The notes under the pieces are model-generated. The model was not told the DNA's origin, made no database searches, and saw nothing but the letters and a program-made list of their open reading frames with translations. Source: JAADJA01 sp963840975 (GTDB lineage: Bacteria > Bacteroidota > Bacteroidia > Bacteroidales > JAADJA01). From it: a stretch of 64,000 nt of DNA. Below, one piece after another: positions 35,007 to 43,946 of this stretch; within the stretch, counting starts at the first letter, position 1; the number at the start of each line of letters is the position of its first letter. The stretch spans positions 372,001-436,000 of the forward strand of contig CAWJBC010000002.1 in NCBI GenBank assembly GCA_963840975.1. The letters are read 5' to 3'. Made by a program: the position numbers and the translations under genes.

Positions 35007-35970
35007 CTTCTATAATTCTTTTCATTACATCGGTAAACTTATGTCCTGCCTGGCTGCATGCCACATAAAATCCCGCATCAGGCGAAATGCACGGATTGGC
35101 ATTGATCTCAAGAATATAGGGCTGATTGTTTTCATCCACTCGTAAATCAACCCTGGCGTATCCTTTCAGGTTAAATACATGCCAGCATTTGATACAAATT
35201 TCTTTGATCTTTTCAATTAATGGTTTGTCGGCTTCTTTCACATCAAAAGTCCTCGAAGTATTTTCATATTCAAATGAGCCTTCCACCCACTTCGATTTAT
35301 AACCCATAATACGTGGCTTTCCTTCGGGGTAATTCAAAAATAACATTTCTGCCGGGTTCATCACTTCAGGTCCGGCCTTACCGCCCAAAACCGACATATT
35401 GAATTCGCGACCAGCAATATACTCTTCGATGAAAAACTTGTGATTGTGTTTCTCGCTCATGAATTCGATCATCTTTGGGTCATTCCCTTTCAAAACCCTG
35501 TGCTCGTCAATGCCAACGGAAGCATCTTCCCACAAAGGCTTGATGATGTAAACCTTGTCTGCTGACAATTTATCCATCTCCGATGGTAAAAACCAGTCAG
35601 CGGTGGGCAACCCATTCGCCCTCATTTTTTCTTTGGCATAAACTTTATTGGAAGTAAGGTACATACTGTCGAGGCGGCAACCGGAATATGGGATATTTAA
35701 GCTTTCGAGCAAGGCAGTAGGGAAGTAGATAAGTTCGGCTTTGCCATCCACACCTTCAACCAGGTTAAACACAATATCAGGCTGAAGGCTGATGATCGTA
35801 TCCTTTGCTTTTTGCATATTCAATTCGAGAAAATCCCTTGAGGTTTTATATCCCAGCTCTATCAACGTTTCTTCAACCACACGTGCCTGCTCCAGCACAT
35901 CCAGTTCGTCCTGCGTAGGATTATCCGATAATTTGTTGATCAGTATCAATGCTTTCTTCATCTTTTTCAA
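34990..35970 (-). CDS. ATP-grasp ligase, D-Ala-D-Ala ligase-like (second copy)
   Basis: 326 residues. N-terminal domain with LQPDIVFNLVEGVDGKAELI and IPYSGCRLDSMYLTSNKVYA, which parallel the Ddl signature region. ATP-grasp core: VYIIKPLWEDASVGID (lysine and glycine-rich loop), FIEEYIAGREFNMSVLGGK, and the metal-binding GYARVDLRVDENNQPYILEINANPC. It joins a carboxylate to an amine through an acyl phosphate. It is not a true Ddl by context: it sits with a homologous ligase, KamA and a GNAT. Its start overlaps the first ATP-grasp stop by 4 bases (ATGA). Confidence 0.85.
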   Translation of the reverse strand: MKKMKKALILINKLSDNPTQDELDVLEQARVVEETLIELGYKTSRDFLELNMQKAKDTIISLQPDIVFNLVEGVDGKAELIYFPTALLESLNIPYSGCRLDSMYLTSNKVYAKEKMRANGLPTADWFLPSEMDKLSADKVYIIKPLWEDASVGIDEHRVLKGNDPKMIEFMSEKHNHKFFIEEYIAGREFNMSVLGGKAGPEVMNPAEMLFLNYPEGKPRIMGYKSKWVEGSFEYENTSRTFDVKEADKPLIEKIKEICIKCWHVFNLKGYARVDLRVDENNQPYILEINANPCISPDAGFYVACSQAGHKFTDVMKRIIEDAYTN

Positions 35971-36950
35971 TTTGATAATTTTACTTTACTCACCGCAGAT
36001 TGCATGATCATCCTGATTAGTTCTTCATAGCCAATTCCTTTTTTCGACGCCAATATCGGAAGATCGGAGTTGATTGGATGCAGTCCTGCAAGCGGATTCA
36101 CTTCAATAAAATTGGGAATTCCGTTTTCGTCGCAACGCAAATCCACACGTCCGCCGTCCTGACAGCCCAGTTCCCGCCACGATCCGATGGCAACTTTTTC
36201 ACAGGCTGCGGCAATTTCGCCTTCTGCCAAAGCGTATTCAACGACTGTAAGGTATTCTTCCTTATTAAAATACGAATAAACGTTTTTCTCAGCGTTTTGC
36301 CTGAGAATCACTTCCATTACTCCGATGCTTCTTGCATTTTTACCCGTCCCTACTATGCCAACCGTGAATTCCCTGCCCGACAGAAATTTCTCGACCAGAA
36401 CAGGTTGCCTGAAGGTTGAGAGAAGATAGGTAACCACCTCTTGCAATTGCGAAAAAGATTCGATAATAGATTTTGAAGTGATCCCTTTGCCTGTGCCTTC
36501 TGCAACAGGTTTCACAAAAAGCGGGAAAGGCAAATCTACCCCTTTAATTTCTTCGGTTGTATGTACTACAGTAAAATCTGCAGTAGGAATTTTGGCATCC
36601 CTGATCACCGATTTTGTCATCCCTTTGTGAAGGGTAAGTGCCATAACCAAGGGATCAGAAAAAACATAAGGAATATTCCAGGCATCCAGCAGCGCCGGAA
36701 CCTGCGCCTCACGACCAATCCCGTAAAATCCTTCACAGATATTGAAAACGATATCCCATCTTTTTCCTGCAACCAGTTGCTGGCACAATGCTTTTACATT
36801 TCCGATTTTTTCAGTTTCAAAACCGGCTTTTTGAATAGCCTGCTCAATGGCATCAATGGTATCCTGCTTGTCGAACTCAGCTGTTTCTTCCATCGTAAAG
36901 CCCTGTTTCAGGTAATCATCACGCAGATCGTATGTAATACCGACTTTCAT
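35967..36950 (-). CDS. ATP-grasp ligase, D-Ala-D-Ala ligase-like (first copy)
   Basis: 327 residues. Same fold as the next gene but clearly divergent: RWDIVFNICEGFYGIGREAQ and IPYVFSDPLVMALTLHKGM in the N-terminal part, PFPLFVKPVAEGTGKGI at the nucleotide loop, LVEKFLSGREFTVGIVG, and the metal site GGRVDLRCDENGIPNFIEVNPLAG. Each ATP-grasp ligase normally forms one amide bond, so two in tandem suggest two successive couplings or a heterodimer. 114 bases separate it from the KamA gene upstream, in the same direction. Confidence 0.85.
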   Translation of the reverse strand: MKVGITYDLRDDYLKQGFTMEETAEFDKQDTIDAIEQAIQKAGFETEKIGNVKALCQQLVAGKRWDIVFNICEGFYGIGREAQVPALLDAWNIPYVFSDPLVMALTLHKGMTKSVIRDAKIPTADFTVVHTTEEIKGVDLPFPLFVKPVAEGTGKGITSKSIIESFSQLQEVVTYLLSTFRQPVLVEKFLSGREFTVGIVGTGKNARSIGVMEVILRQNAEKNVYSYFNKEEYLTVVEYALAEGEIAAACEKVAIGSWRELGCQDGGRVDLRCDENGIPNFIEVNPLAGLHPINSDLPILASKKGIGYEELIRMIMQSAVSKVKLSN

Positions 36951-37064
36951 TTATAGTTTGTTGGTATAGTTAAGTCTTAATCAAAATCTATCCGGTTTGC
37001 TGCCAGAACAATTGAATATTAACGTAAGATCAATCCCAATCAAAAAATCAAATTGATCTGATTA

Positions 37065-38324
37065 TCAATCGGGGTCAGGATAATAAAACATTTTCCCTTC
37101 ATAATTTTTCAACATTGCAATGCCATCAATTTTTCCCTGGTAATACTCAGGCAGTAATGGTATTTTACCTCCGCCGCCGGGAGCATCAATTACAAAATGT
37201 GGAACAGCATATCCCGATGTAAAACCGCGCAGACCCTTAATCAATTCAAGACCTTTTTCGATGGATGTTCTGAAATGTCCTGAACCCGGAATGGGATCGC
37301 ATTGATACAGGTAATAAGGTCTTACCCTCACTTTAAGAATTCCATGCATCAGTTTTTTGAGCACATCAATATCATCATTTACTCCCTTTAAAAGTACAGT
37401 CTGGCTTCCCATTGGGATTCCAGCATCAGCCAGCCGATTGCAGGCTGCCTGTGCTTCAGGGGTCAGTTCATCGGGATGTGTAAAGTGAATGCTCATGAAA
37501 ACCGGATGATATTTCCTGATCATTCTTGTAAGTGAAGGGGTGATGCGCTGCGGCAGCACAACCGGCACTTTGGTCCCGATGCGGATGATTTCGACATGCT
37601 CAATCGCACGCAATTGCGAAAGCAAATATTCCAGTTTATTGTCCGAAAGCGTCAGCGGATCACCGCCTGATAATATAACATCTCTCACTTCAGGATGATT
37701 CCTGACATAATCTAAAGCAATATCCCACTCCGTTTTGGAAGCATGAACCTTATCCTTTTTAGAAACCATGTGCGAGCGGGTGCAATACCGGCAATAGGTT
37801 GAACAAAATCCCGAAACTAAAAAGAGTACACGATCAGGATAACGATGAACAATCTGATTTACGGGACTGTTATTCATCTCCCCCAGAGGGTCTGCTTTTT
37901 CCTCAGGCAGAGTAATCAACTCATCCAAAACAGGAACAACAGTTTTACGCAGGGGTTGACGGGCATTTTCAGCATCAAGCAAACTGGCGTAGTAAGGGGT
38001 CATTCGGATAGGCAAATTGTTGCCATTGATAGTTGGCTGAATTTCATCATCAGCCAAAAAGAGAAAAGATTTGATTTGTTCGTAGTTCGTGAAGCTATTT
38101 CTAAGCTGCCATTGCCAGTTATTCCATTCTTTGTTGGAAATTTGCGGGAAGTGTTTATTTTTGAATTCCTGCGCTTTTGGGTTAACAGGGAAGTCGCTTT
38201 CACCATGTTTTACCTGTTCCATCAGGGTGTTCAACTCCGTTGTAAAAAGGCTTTTACTTGGAGGTTCGGTTTCCTTTTCATCAAGGAAACCAGACGTCTT
38301 TGTCTCTTTTTCTTTCGATTTCAT
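37065..38324 (-). CDS. kamA: Lysine 2,3-aminomutase family radical SAM enzyme
   Basis: 419 residues, close to the 416 of clostridial lysine 2,3-aminomutase. The radical-SAM cluster ligands are Cys174, Cys178 and Cys181 (CSTYCRYC). PLP would bind Lys387 in DAPGGGGK. The two aspartates that hold the lysine side chain in the clostridial enzyme (Asp293, Asp330) have counterparts Asp343 (YQCDPIPG) and Asp380 (FVIDAPGG) with identical spacing of 37. Glutamate 2,3-aminomutases replace them, so L-lysine to L-beta-lysine is the favoured reaction. EpmB-type enzymes, which feed EF-P modification, are shorter, and no epmA lies nearby. Head of the ATP-grasp/GNAT operon. Confidence 0.88.
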   Translation of the reverse strand: MKSKEKETKTSGFLDEKETEPPSKSLFTTELNTLMEQVKHGESDFPVNPKAQEFKNKHFPQISNKEWNNWQWQLRNSFTNYEQIKSFLFLADDEIQPTINGNNLPIRMTPYYASLLDAENARQPLRKTVVPVLDELITLPEEKADPLGEMNNSPVNQIVHRYPDRVLFLVSGFCSTYCRYCTRSHMVSKKDKVHASKTEWDIALDYVRNHPEVRDVILSGGDPLTLSDNKLEYLLSQLRAIEHVEIIRIGTKVPVVLPQRITPSLTRMIRKYHPVFMSIHFTHPDELTPEAQAACNRLADAGIPMGSQTVLLKGVNDDIDVLKKLMHGILKVRVRPYYLYQCDPIPGSGHFRTSIEKGLELIKGLRGFTSGYAVPHFVIDAPGGGGKIPLLPEYYQGKIDGIAMLKNYEGKMFYYPDPD

Positions 38325-38957
38325 CGTTTGTTTTCGTAAATTTAATTAAGTATTACCTCAGTACTCTATTTTAATTTATTGTCTTCTAATAACTTACAAA
38401 GCTTTTTTGGTTTAAAAAAAAGCACGCAATAATATGAAAAATAATACTTGGGTAGATTTTATTTAAATATTTTTTAACTAATATTTTTTTAACAATTTTA
38501 GATTTGATTAACAACAACTTAACACCTATTTAACAAACCATAAAAAAATTCATCCGTTTTTAAGATCAAAAAAATCATCGTATTTCAAAATGACTCTCAG
38601 GTTGCCCGCTTTTTCGGAGCATCGGATTCCTCAAAAAATCTATAAATTCATACAACTACGCAAAGCAGAAAAAATTGTTCAATTATTTTCTCAGTTTATT
38701 ATTGTATTTATTCCGGTTCCTTATCGGGCTTAGGTTTTGTGAGGGTGCAAATAAAAAAAATCAAAGTCATTTATCGAACAACAGGTGTGAGAACTTCCCT
38801 ATTCGGCGGGATTGTTCAACTTATGCCGCAGGCATCCCTATGGGACAAATTTCTCAATAGGAGTCCTTCGGACAATGCACTGCGTTTTTTGTCCTGAATA
38901 TTCGGGATCAGTTTCACGAATAAAATATCTACTTTAGCATTTAAATCTTTTGAATTG
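38325..38957. other. Divergent gene-free spacer between kamA and mtnA
   Basis: About 630 bases, AT-rich, with no credible gene; it should hold both promoters. Close to mtnA the box TACTTTAG (about 38931) differs by one base from TAnnTTTG. Near 38865-38876 the short palindrome GTCCTTCGGAC sits in a run of small dyads (38820-38880). I could not assign the kamA promoter. Confidence 0.5.
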
Positions 38958-40001
38958 ATGCAGGTAAATAGTAAACATTACAGGACTGTGTGGATGGAAG
39001 GTTCATCAGTATTTATGATTGACCAGACTTTGCTTCCTTTTGAATTTACAATTTATGAAGCCAAAACCTGGAAGGATAGCTGTTTCGCCATAAAGGCGAT
39101 GATTACGCGGGGAGCAGGAGCCATTGGTGCCACCGCTGGTTTTGCCATGGCGCAGGCTTATATTGAAGGTGCCGGATCGTTGGATCACAGCGTAGTGATT
39201 GCAGCAAAGAAAACCATTGAGTCCACCCGTCCTACTGCGAGCAACTTGTTTTATGCTGTTGACAAAGTATTTAAGGCAGGACAGATTTCAGTTGAAAATG
39301 CGATGAATGAAGCACAAAGACTGGCGGATGAAAATACAGAGGCTGCCCGAATGATCGGTGTATACGGAAATGAACTGATCAGCGATGGATGCAGGATTGA
39401 AACCCATTGTAATGCGGGTTGGCTGGGATTTGTTGATTATGGAAGTGCTTTATCTCCTATTTATATTGCCCACAACTCCGGTAAAAATGTCTTTGTTTAT
39501 GTTGATGAAACCCGCCCCAGAAATCAGGGCGCAAAACTTACAGCCTGGGAATTACAGAATGAAGGGATTCTTCATGCGATAATACCCGACAATGCCGGCG
39601 CCTTTTATATGTCGCAGAGAATGGTTGATTTGATGATAGTGGGGGCAGACAGGATAGCAGCTAATGGGGACGTGGCAAATAAAATAGGTACACTGGAAAA
39701 AGCAATAGTTGCGCATGAATTCGGCATTCCGTTTTATGTAGCGGCACCCCTTTCGACATTTGACATGAACTGTCCATCAGGGAAACAAATAATTATTGAA
39801 GAACGCAGTGACGAAGAGGTTCATTTTCAAAGCGGAATTGATCCGTCAGGAAAATTTATACAGGTCCGCGTTACCAATCCCGGTTCTGATGCCCTTAATC
39901 CTGCATTTGATGTTACACCGGCAAAATATATCAAAGGGATCATCACCGAAAAAGGAATTATTCCGGCGAATACACTGTCCATCAAAAATATTTTTGAATA
40001 A
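38958..40001 (+). CDS. mtnA: S-methyl-5-thioribose-1-phosphate isomerase
   Basis: 347 residues from the ATG at 38958; a TTG at 38955 precedes it directly but the ATG is preferred. Family motifs: ITRGAGAIGATAGFAMA, the catalytic cysteine in THCNAGWLG, and the catalytic Asp region GADRIAANGDVANKIGT. It converts methylthioribose-1-phosphate to methylthioribulose-1-phosphate, and the 5-deoxyribose analogue likewise. The next gene, a class II aldolase, begins at the very next base after the stop, so the two steps are consecutive in one pathway (see findings). Confidence 0.9.
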   Translation: MQVNSKHYRTVWMEGSSVFMIDQTLLPFEFTIYEAKTWKDSCFAIKAMITRGAGAIGATAGFAMAQAYIEGAGSLDHSVVIAAKKTIESTRPTASNLFYAVDKVFKAGQISVENAMNEAQRLADENTEAARMIGVYGNELISDGCRIETHCNAGWLGFVDYGSALSPIYIAHNSGKNVFVYVDETRPRNQGAKLTAWELQNEGILHAIIPDNAGAFYMSQRMVDLMIVGADRIAANGDVANKIGTLEKAIVAHEFGIPFYVAAPLSTFDMNCPSGKQIIIEERSDEEVHFQSGIDPSGKFIQVRVTNPGSDALNPAFDVTPAKYIKGIITEKGIIPANTLSIKNIFE

Positions 40002-40625
40002 ATGAATTATCTGGAAGAGCGTAAGGAGGTTGCACGTTTCATGTGCAGGTTGTACAATCAGAAACTGACCACCACGTCGGGTGGAAATGTGAGCATGAGA
40101 ATAGGTGATATTGTTCTCATCACAGCTTCGCAAACTGATAAAGCCAGCATTGATGAAAGCAAGATCGGGATCATGAGCCTATCGGGGAAAAATTTATCGG
40201 AAAGCCTAAAAGTAAGCATGGAAGCTCAAATGCACCTTGCCGTTTACGCGCGACGCCCCGATATAAAAGCCATCGTTCATGCACACCCGGTTTTTGCAAC
40301 CAGTTTTGCAGTAGCCGGAAAAGAAATAAAAACCAACCTGGCTGGGGAATCAAGAGCCGTACTGGGCGTACCTGTTTCTGCGCCTTATGCCCTTATGGGT
40401 TCAAAAGATTTGGCTGTTAGTGTTGCGGACGCCAGTATGAAAGGAAATGTTATTCTAATGGAAAACCACGGGATATTGACTGTCGGGTATAACCTGCTCC
40501 AGGCTTATGATCGTATGGAGGTAGTTGAAGCTGCTGCAAAAATGACATTTATCACATCATTTTTAGGAGGAGGAAAAGAACTCACAGAATCCGAACTCAG
40601 CGCCATTGATAAATTGTTTGATTAA
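40002..40625 (+). CDS. Class II aldolase, Ald2/FucA-like
   Basis: 207 residues. Class II aldolase/adducin fold: TTTSGGNVSMRIGD is the phosphate-binding SGGN loop, Glu in SMEAQMHLAVY is the catalytic acid, and the zinc ligands are the two His of IVHAHPVFATS and one in MENHGILTVG. The family includes L-fuculose-phosphate aldolase and MtnB dehydratase. Adjacency to mtnA with no gap, and the absence of mtnC/mtnD, point to the DHAP-shunt aldolase (Ald2), which splits methylthioribulose-1-P or 5-deoxyribulose-1-P into DHAP and an aldehyde. MtnB remains an alternative. Confidence 0.8.
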   Translation: MNYLEERKEVARFMCRLYNQKLTTTSGGNVSMRIGDIVLITASQTDKASIDESKIGIMSLSGKNLSESLKVSMEAQMHLAVYARRPDIKAIVHAHPVFATSFAVAGKEIKTNLAGESRAVLGVPVSAPYALMGSKDLAVSVADASMKGNVILMENHGILTVGYNLLQAYDRMEVVEAAAKMTFITSFLGGGKELTESELSAIDKLFD

Positions 40626-40637
40626 ACTCCTTCTGTT

Positions 40638-41204
40638 GTGAAACAAAAACATTACCTGATACTGTTGATATTGATAATGAGTTTTAACGGTCATTCGCAG
40701 GAGCAGCCATCCTTTACATTTGATCTTGGGCTTTCGCAGAATTATAAAGGGTTTTTTACGCTTTACAAAGGGGTAATTGATGCCGGCGCCGGATATAACC
40801 ATAAAATCATTGGAAATCTCAATGCAGGTGCAACTTTTCATCTCGGTTATTTAAAAAGGTCAAACACATCGTCGGGGACTATTATTTACAAACCAAAAAT
40901 CAATGTTCACTACAACCTGATGATCACTCCTAAAATATATCTGACCCTGCTTGCAGCTTTCGGATATTCGTTCGTTTCGCTATCAAATAAAGAGTACGAT
41001 TACCAGGAAACACAGCAAGGGATCAACCCGGGGGCGGAATTAAGAGTTTCATGGAGAACACCGCGTAAAACAGATTTCTACATTTTCGGAAGGTACGACT
41101 ACATTTACATGGCAAAGGATGAAACTTTTACACAACTTGAATATTACCGGCAGATACATTTAAGCAGTTTTGGTTTGGGTATTAAGGTAAAGCATTCCGA
41201 ATAA
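40638..41204 (+). CDS. Small outer-membrane beta-barrel protein, unknown
   Basis: 188 residues beginning with GTG at 40638. Signal peptide ending NGHSQ. The mature part has about eight amphipathic strands (GFFTLYKGVIDAGAGYNHK, INVHYNLMITPKIYLTLLAA, FYIFGRYDYIYM, HLSSFGLGIKVKHSE), as in small OM barrels. I recognise no closer family. It follows the aldolase by 12 bases and precedes a lipoprotein gene by 13, so it is in the same transcript as mtnA, though functionally perhaps unrelated. Confidence 0.6.
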   Translation: MKQKHYLILLILIMSFNGHSQEQPSFTFDLGLSQNYKGFFTLYKGVIDAGAGYNHKIIGNLNAGATFHLGYLKRSNTSSGTIIYKPKINVHYNLMITPKIYLTLLAAFGYSFVSLSNKEYDYQETQQGINPGAELRVSWRTPRKTDFYIFGRYDYIYMAKDETFTQLEYYRQIHLSSFGLGIKVKHSE

Positions 41205-41217
41205 TACAAATATTATA

Positions 41218-41721
41218 ATGAAATACACAAGTTTGAAAAACTACATAAAATCGAAAGCCAGTAAAGGAAATACGGTATTTTATTTCTTGATCATTATTTT
41301 TATAAATGGATTTTTACTCTCCTGCCACAAAGAGCAGCAAACAATTATTCTTGATCAGGATTTTCTTCAGGTTGCAGATATTCTTCACTATTGTCAGGGT
41401 TCGTGCAGCGACACAGAAGATTGGGAAAATGCCGAGGTTCTGATTTCGGGCCATATCATTGGCATTGAAAACGACAGCACAAAAAACGAATATCTTTTGA
41501 CCGGAAAATTTTATCTGCTTGATATAAGGAATGGGATGTACCTGGAAGTAAACATTACCGAAAACAAAGACCCGATATTTGAAAAAATATGGAATGCAAA
41601 AAAAACCGATGAATTTCAAATCAAAGGAAGGCTAAATGCTGTTTATGCTTTTGACAATGAAAAATGTGTCAAAGGTGTGAATGTATTATTGAATCACTCT
41701 GATAACATCAACTTTAAATAA
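41218..41721 (+). CDS. Hypothetical lipoprotein
   Basis: 167 residues. Membrane segment and lipobox FLLSC at about residue 37, after an unusually long 20-residue basic N-terminus (MKYTSLKNYIKSKASKGN), so a later start is possible though no in-frame ATG precedes the hydrophobic stretch. The mature part has a CQGSC motif and a five-strand region (AEVLISGHIIGIEN, FYLLDIRNGMYLEVNI, FQIKGRLNAVYAFDN) suggestive of an OB fold. I do not recognise the family. It ends 2 bases before tag. Confidence 0.55.
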   Translation: MKYTSLKNYIKSKASKGNTVFYFLIIIFINGFLLSCHKEQQTIILDQDFLQVADILHYCQGSCSDTEDWENAEVLISGHIIGIENDSTKNEYLLTGKFYLLDIRNGMYLEVNITENKDPIFEKIWNAKKTDEFQIKGRLNAVYAFDNEKCVKGVNVLLNHSDNINFK

Positions 41722-41723
41722 CT

Positions 41724-42302
41724 ATGGACAAAAACAAAACTTGCTCCTGGCCCAACAATGATCCCCTTATGATCGCCTACCACGACAAGGAATGGGGAGT
41801 ACCGGTACACGATGACCGGAAGATTTTTGAATTTATGGTGCTTGACGCATTTCAGGCGGGTTTAAGCTGGGCGATAGTACTGAAAAAACGGGAAGGCTTC
41901 CGAAAAGCTTTTGATCAATTCGATTATAAGAAAATTGCAGGCTATAAAGAGGAAAAAATCCAGCAATTGCTCCTTAACGAAAGCATCATCAGGAACCAGC
42001 TCAAAATCCGGGCGACAGTAAATAATGCCGCCCGGTTTCTTGAAGTCCAGAAAGAATTTGGGACTTTTGATAAATACATCTGGCAATTCACAGGCAACAA
42101 AACCATCGTAAACAAATGGGGTCAGTTGAGCCAATTGCCGTCAAAAAGCCCCGAATCGGATGCCATGAGCAAAGACCTGAAAAAAAGAGGATTTAAATTC
42201 GTTGGGTCAACCATTTGTTATGCCTTTATGCAGGGAGCAGGAATGGTAAATGATCATCTTACAATATGTTTTCGTTATTCAGAAATAGCCAAACAAAGAT
42301 AA
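41724..42302 (+). CDS. tag: DNA-3-methyladenine glycosylase I
   Basis: 192 residues, the standard length. Zinc ligands are visible at both ends: Cys in KTCSWPNNDP, His in YHDKEWGVP, and the C-terminal His and Cys in NDHLTICFRY. LDAFQAGLSWAIVLKKREGF and TICYAFMQGAGMVNDH are diagnostic, including the residues that form the base pocket. It excises 3-methyladenine from alkylated DNA. It is the last gene of the run beginning at mtnA and is followed at once by a terminator. Confidence 0.93.
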   Translation: MDKNKTCSWPNNDPLMIAYHDKEWGVPVHDDRKIFEFMVLDAFQAGLSWAIVLKKREGFRKAFDQFDYKKIAGYKEEKIQQLLLNESIIRNQLKIRATVNNAARFLEVQKEFGTFDKYIWQFTGNKTIVNKWGQLSQLPSKSPESDAMSKDLKKRGFKFVGSTICYAFMQGAGMVNDHLTICFRYSEIAKQR

Positions 42303-42338
42303 AGCCGCCCCGGAATTATCCAAAGCGGCTTTCAAATT
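42302..42338 (+). terminator. Terminator after tag
   Basis: AAAGCCGC (42302-42309) pairs exactly with GCGGCTTT (42326-42333), followed by a T-rich run. The hairpin starts within the tag stop codon. The convergent cargo gene ends 18 bases further on, so the same hairpin may serve both. Confidence 0.8.
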
Positions 42339-42355
42339 TTTAGGGGCGAACTTAG

Positions 42356-43933
42356 CTATTGAACAATGATTTTCTTTACCTGGTGAAGGTCTTTACCCGT
42401 TACCTGAAGATAATATATCCCCCTGGCAACATTTTTCAGTTCAATATCCTGCGAATAATCGTTATTTACAACTACATCTTTTGATTCATAGACCAATTCA
42501 TTCAATGAATTAAAAACCTTCAAATCAACTGTTGTAGTTTCGGGAATAAAGATAGTCACTCTGAAAAATCCATTATTAGGATTAGGCATAACATTAATAG
42601 CGCCATTGTATGAATTTCCTGAAATTCCGGTTATCTCGGTAACGGTAATTGTATTATCGGCGAAATTTTCACAAAGGTTCAAATCGGTATAGGTGTAGGT
42701 AATAGTGTGCGTTCCAAGACCTGCTACAGCCGGACTAAAGGTATTTCCACTAACGCCGGGACCGGAATAAGCACCACCGTTTGGCGCTCCACCGGTCAGC
42801 GTAAACGGAGGAGTGGTAATGCTGACGTTTGCAAAAGGCGCAAGGGTTACTGTTGGTAAATACCTTGTAATGGTAAGCGGGTTAGAATAAGTACCGATCC
42901 CGCAATAATTCACACCGGCGACCTTAAGGGTTGCGACACCCAGAAAATCATTAGCCCAGATAACGGTGACGTTTTTACCGGTTCCGGAAACAGTACCGGC
43001 TTCAACAGGCGTCAAAAGCCAGTTGTATAAAGTTATACCGGTTAATCCAACGGAATTATAGGATGAATTACCCCAGCTTGCACACAAATAAGTTATTCCG
43101 GTAGGTGGAGGACAAATTGCAGGAACGGCTCCAACTGTAATATAATTCTCCATATAAATTGTTGATGTTTCAACACCATCTGAAACCTCAAGCAGAACAC
43201 TGTAGCTTCCGGCATTTGCATAACCGACTATCGGATTTTGTTCGTTTGAAATAGAGGGTGTTCCTCCTTCAAATATCCAGGTCCATTGTGTAATGGGTCC
43301 AACCGATTCGTCAGAAAAAAGAACTACATCGCCTTCACAGATTACAGTAGTATCTGATGTGAATAAAGCTTCGATCTCCATTGGGGGGAAAGTAATATAG
43401 TCAACAAATCCTGCATCCTCACCTGTGGAAACACTGACGTCTTTATTAAACCTCCATTTAAAAGTATGGTTTCCTGCCGTAACAGGGTAAGTAGCCTGCG
43501 CCCAGGGAACGGTACCTGACCAACTACCCAGTTCAACGTTATCAATATAAAACTTTAAATAGTCATAATTCGCTTCTGAAGACACCCTGTACCAAAAAGT
43601 TATATTATCTGCACTATACACATCGTATGTAAGAGAAATCCACGATTCCTGATTGTCGTTGATATCACCTGACCGGGCACAAAAAGCGCCTTCATAAGGA
43701 GTTACATCGGTGATAAGCCAGGGTAGTGTTCCACCGGTTTGCCAATCGAATTGCAAAAAATTACCGGTTTCAAAATCCTCAATGCTTTCGGTTTTTGATT
43801 GGGGTAAAACCTTCTGTAAATCTACATTTAAGTTGGTTTGAGCATTTGCATTCAATATAAAGGCAAATAAACCGAATAACAGGTACAAGACTTTAAAATA
43901 TCCGGTAAAAGATGTTTGCATTAATGTTTTCAT
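42356..43933 (-). CDS. T9SS-exported stalk-like protein, paralogue of the C25 peptidase tail
   Basis: 525 residues. Signal peptide ending NANAQ. The rest matches, domain for domain, the C-terminal half of the C25 protein encoded next to it: a jelly-roll domain (DWQTGG, ITFWYRVSSEANYDYLKFYI, NHTFKWRFNKDVSV), a PKD domain (WTWIFEGGTPS), an Ig-like domain (TPVEAGTVSGTGKNVTVIW), and another beginning ITRYLPTVTLAPF. The end is a type A CTD (NPNNGFFRVTIFI to HQVKKIIVQ). No protease domain. It probably binds a surface ligand or partner, as adhesin regions of gingipains do (inference). It lies 13 bases after the neighbouring gene and could be read through from it. Confidence 0.8.
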   Translation of the reverse strand: MKTLMQTSFTGYFKVLYLLFGLFAFILNANAQTNLNVDLQKVLPQSKTESIEDFETGNFLQFDWQTGGTLPWLITDVTPYEGAFCARSGDINDNQESWISLTYDVYSADNITFWYRVSSEANYDYLKFYIDNVELGSWSGTVPWAQATYPVTAGNHTFKWRFNKDVSVSTGEDAGFVDYITFPPMEIEALFTSDTTVICEGDVVLFSDESVGPITQWTWIFEGGTPSISNEQNPIVGYANAGSYSVLLEVSDGVETSTIYMENYITVGAVPAICPPPTGITYLCASWGNSSYNSVGLTGITLYNWLLTPVEAGTVSGTGKNVTVIWANDFLGVATLKVAGVNYCGIGTYSNPLTITRYLPTVTLAPFANVSITTPPFTLTGGAPNGGAYSGPGVSGNTFSPAVAGLGTHTITYTYTDLNLCENFADNTITVTEITGISGNSYNGAINVMPNPNNGFFRVTIFIPETTTVDLKVFNSLNELVYESKDVVVNNDYSQDIELKNVARGIYYLQVTGKDLHQVKKIIVQ

Positions 43934-43946
43934 AGTTGATTAATTA

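Noticed and set aside
34990..36950. Genuine D-Ala-D-Ala ligase pair for cell-wall synthesis
   Set aside because: Two divergent copies in an operon with KamA and GNAT, and no mur genes nearby, argue against a housekeeping Ddl; the fold is shared but the role is probably different.
37065..38324. EpmB (EF-P beta-lysylation) assignment for the KamA protein
   Set aside because: Length and the retained lysine-binding aspartates fit full-size lysine 2,3-aminomutase, and neither epmA nor efp is adjacent.
38675..38860. Plus-strand open frame of 61 codons upstream of mtnA
   Set aside because: Composition unlike its neighbours, and it crosses small palindromes typical of spacer DNA.
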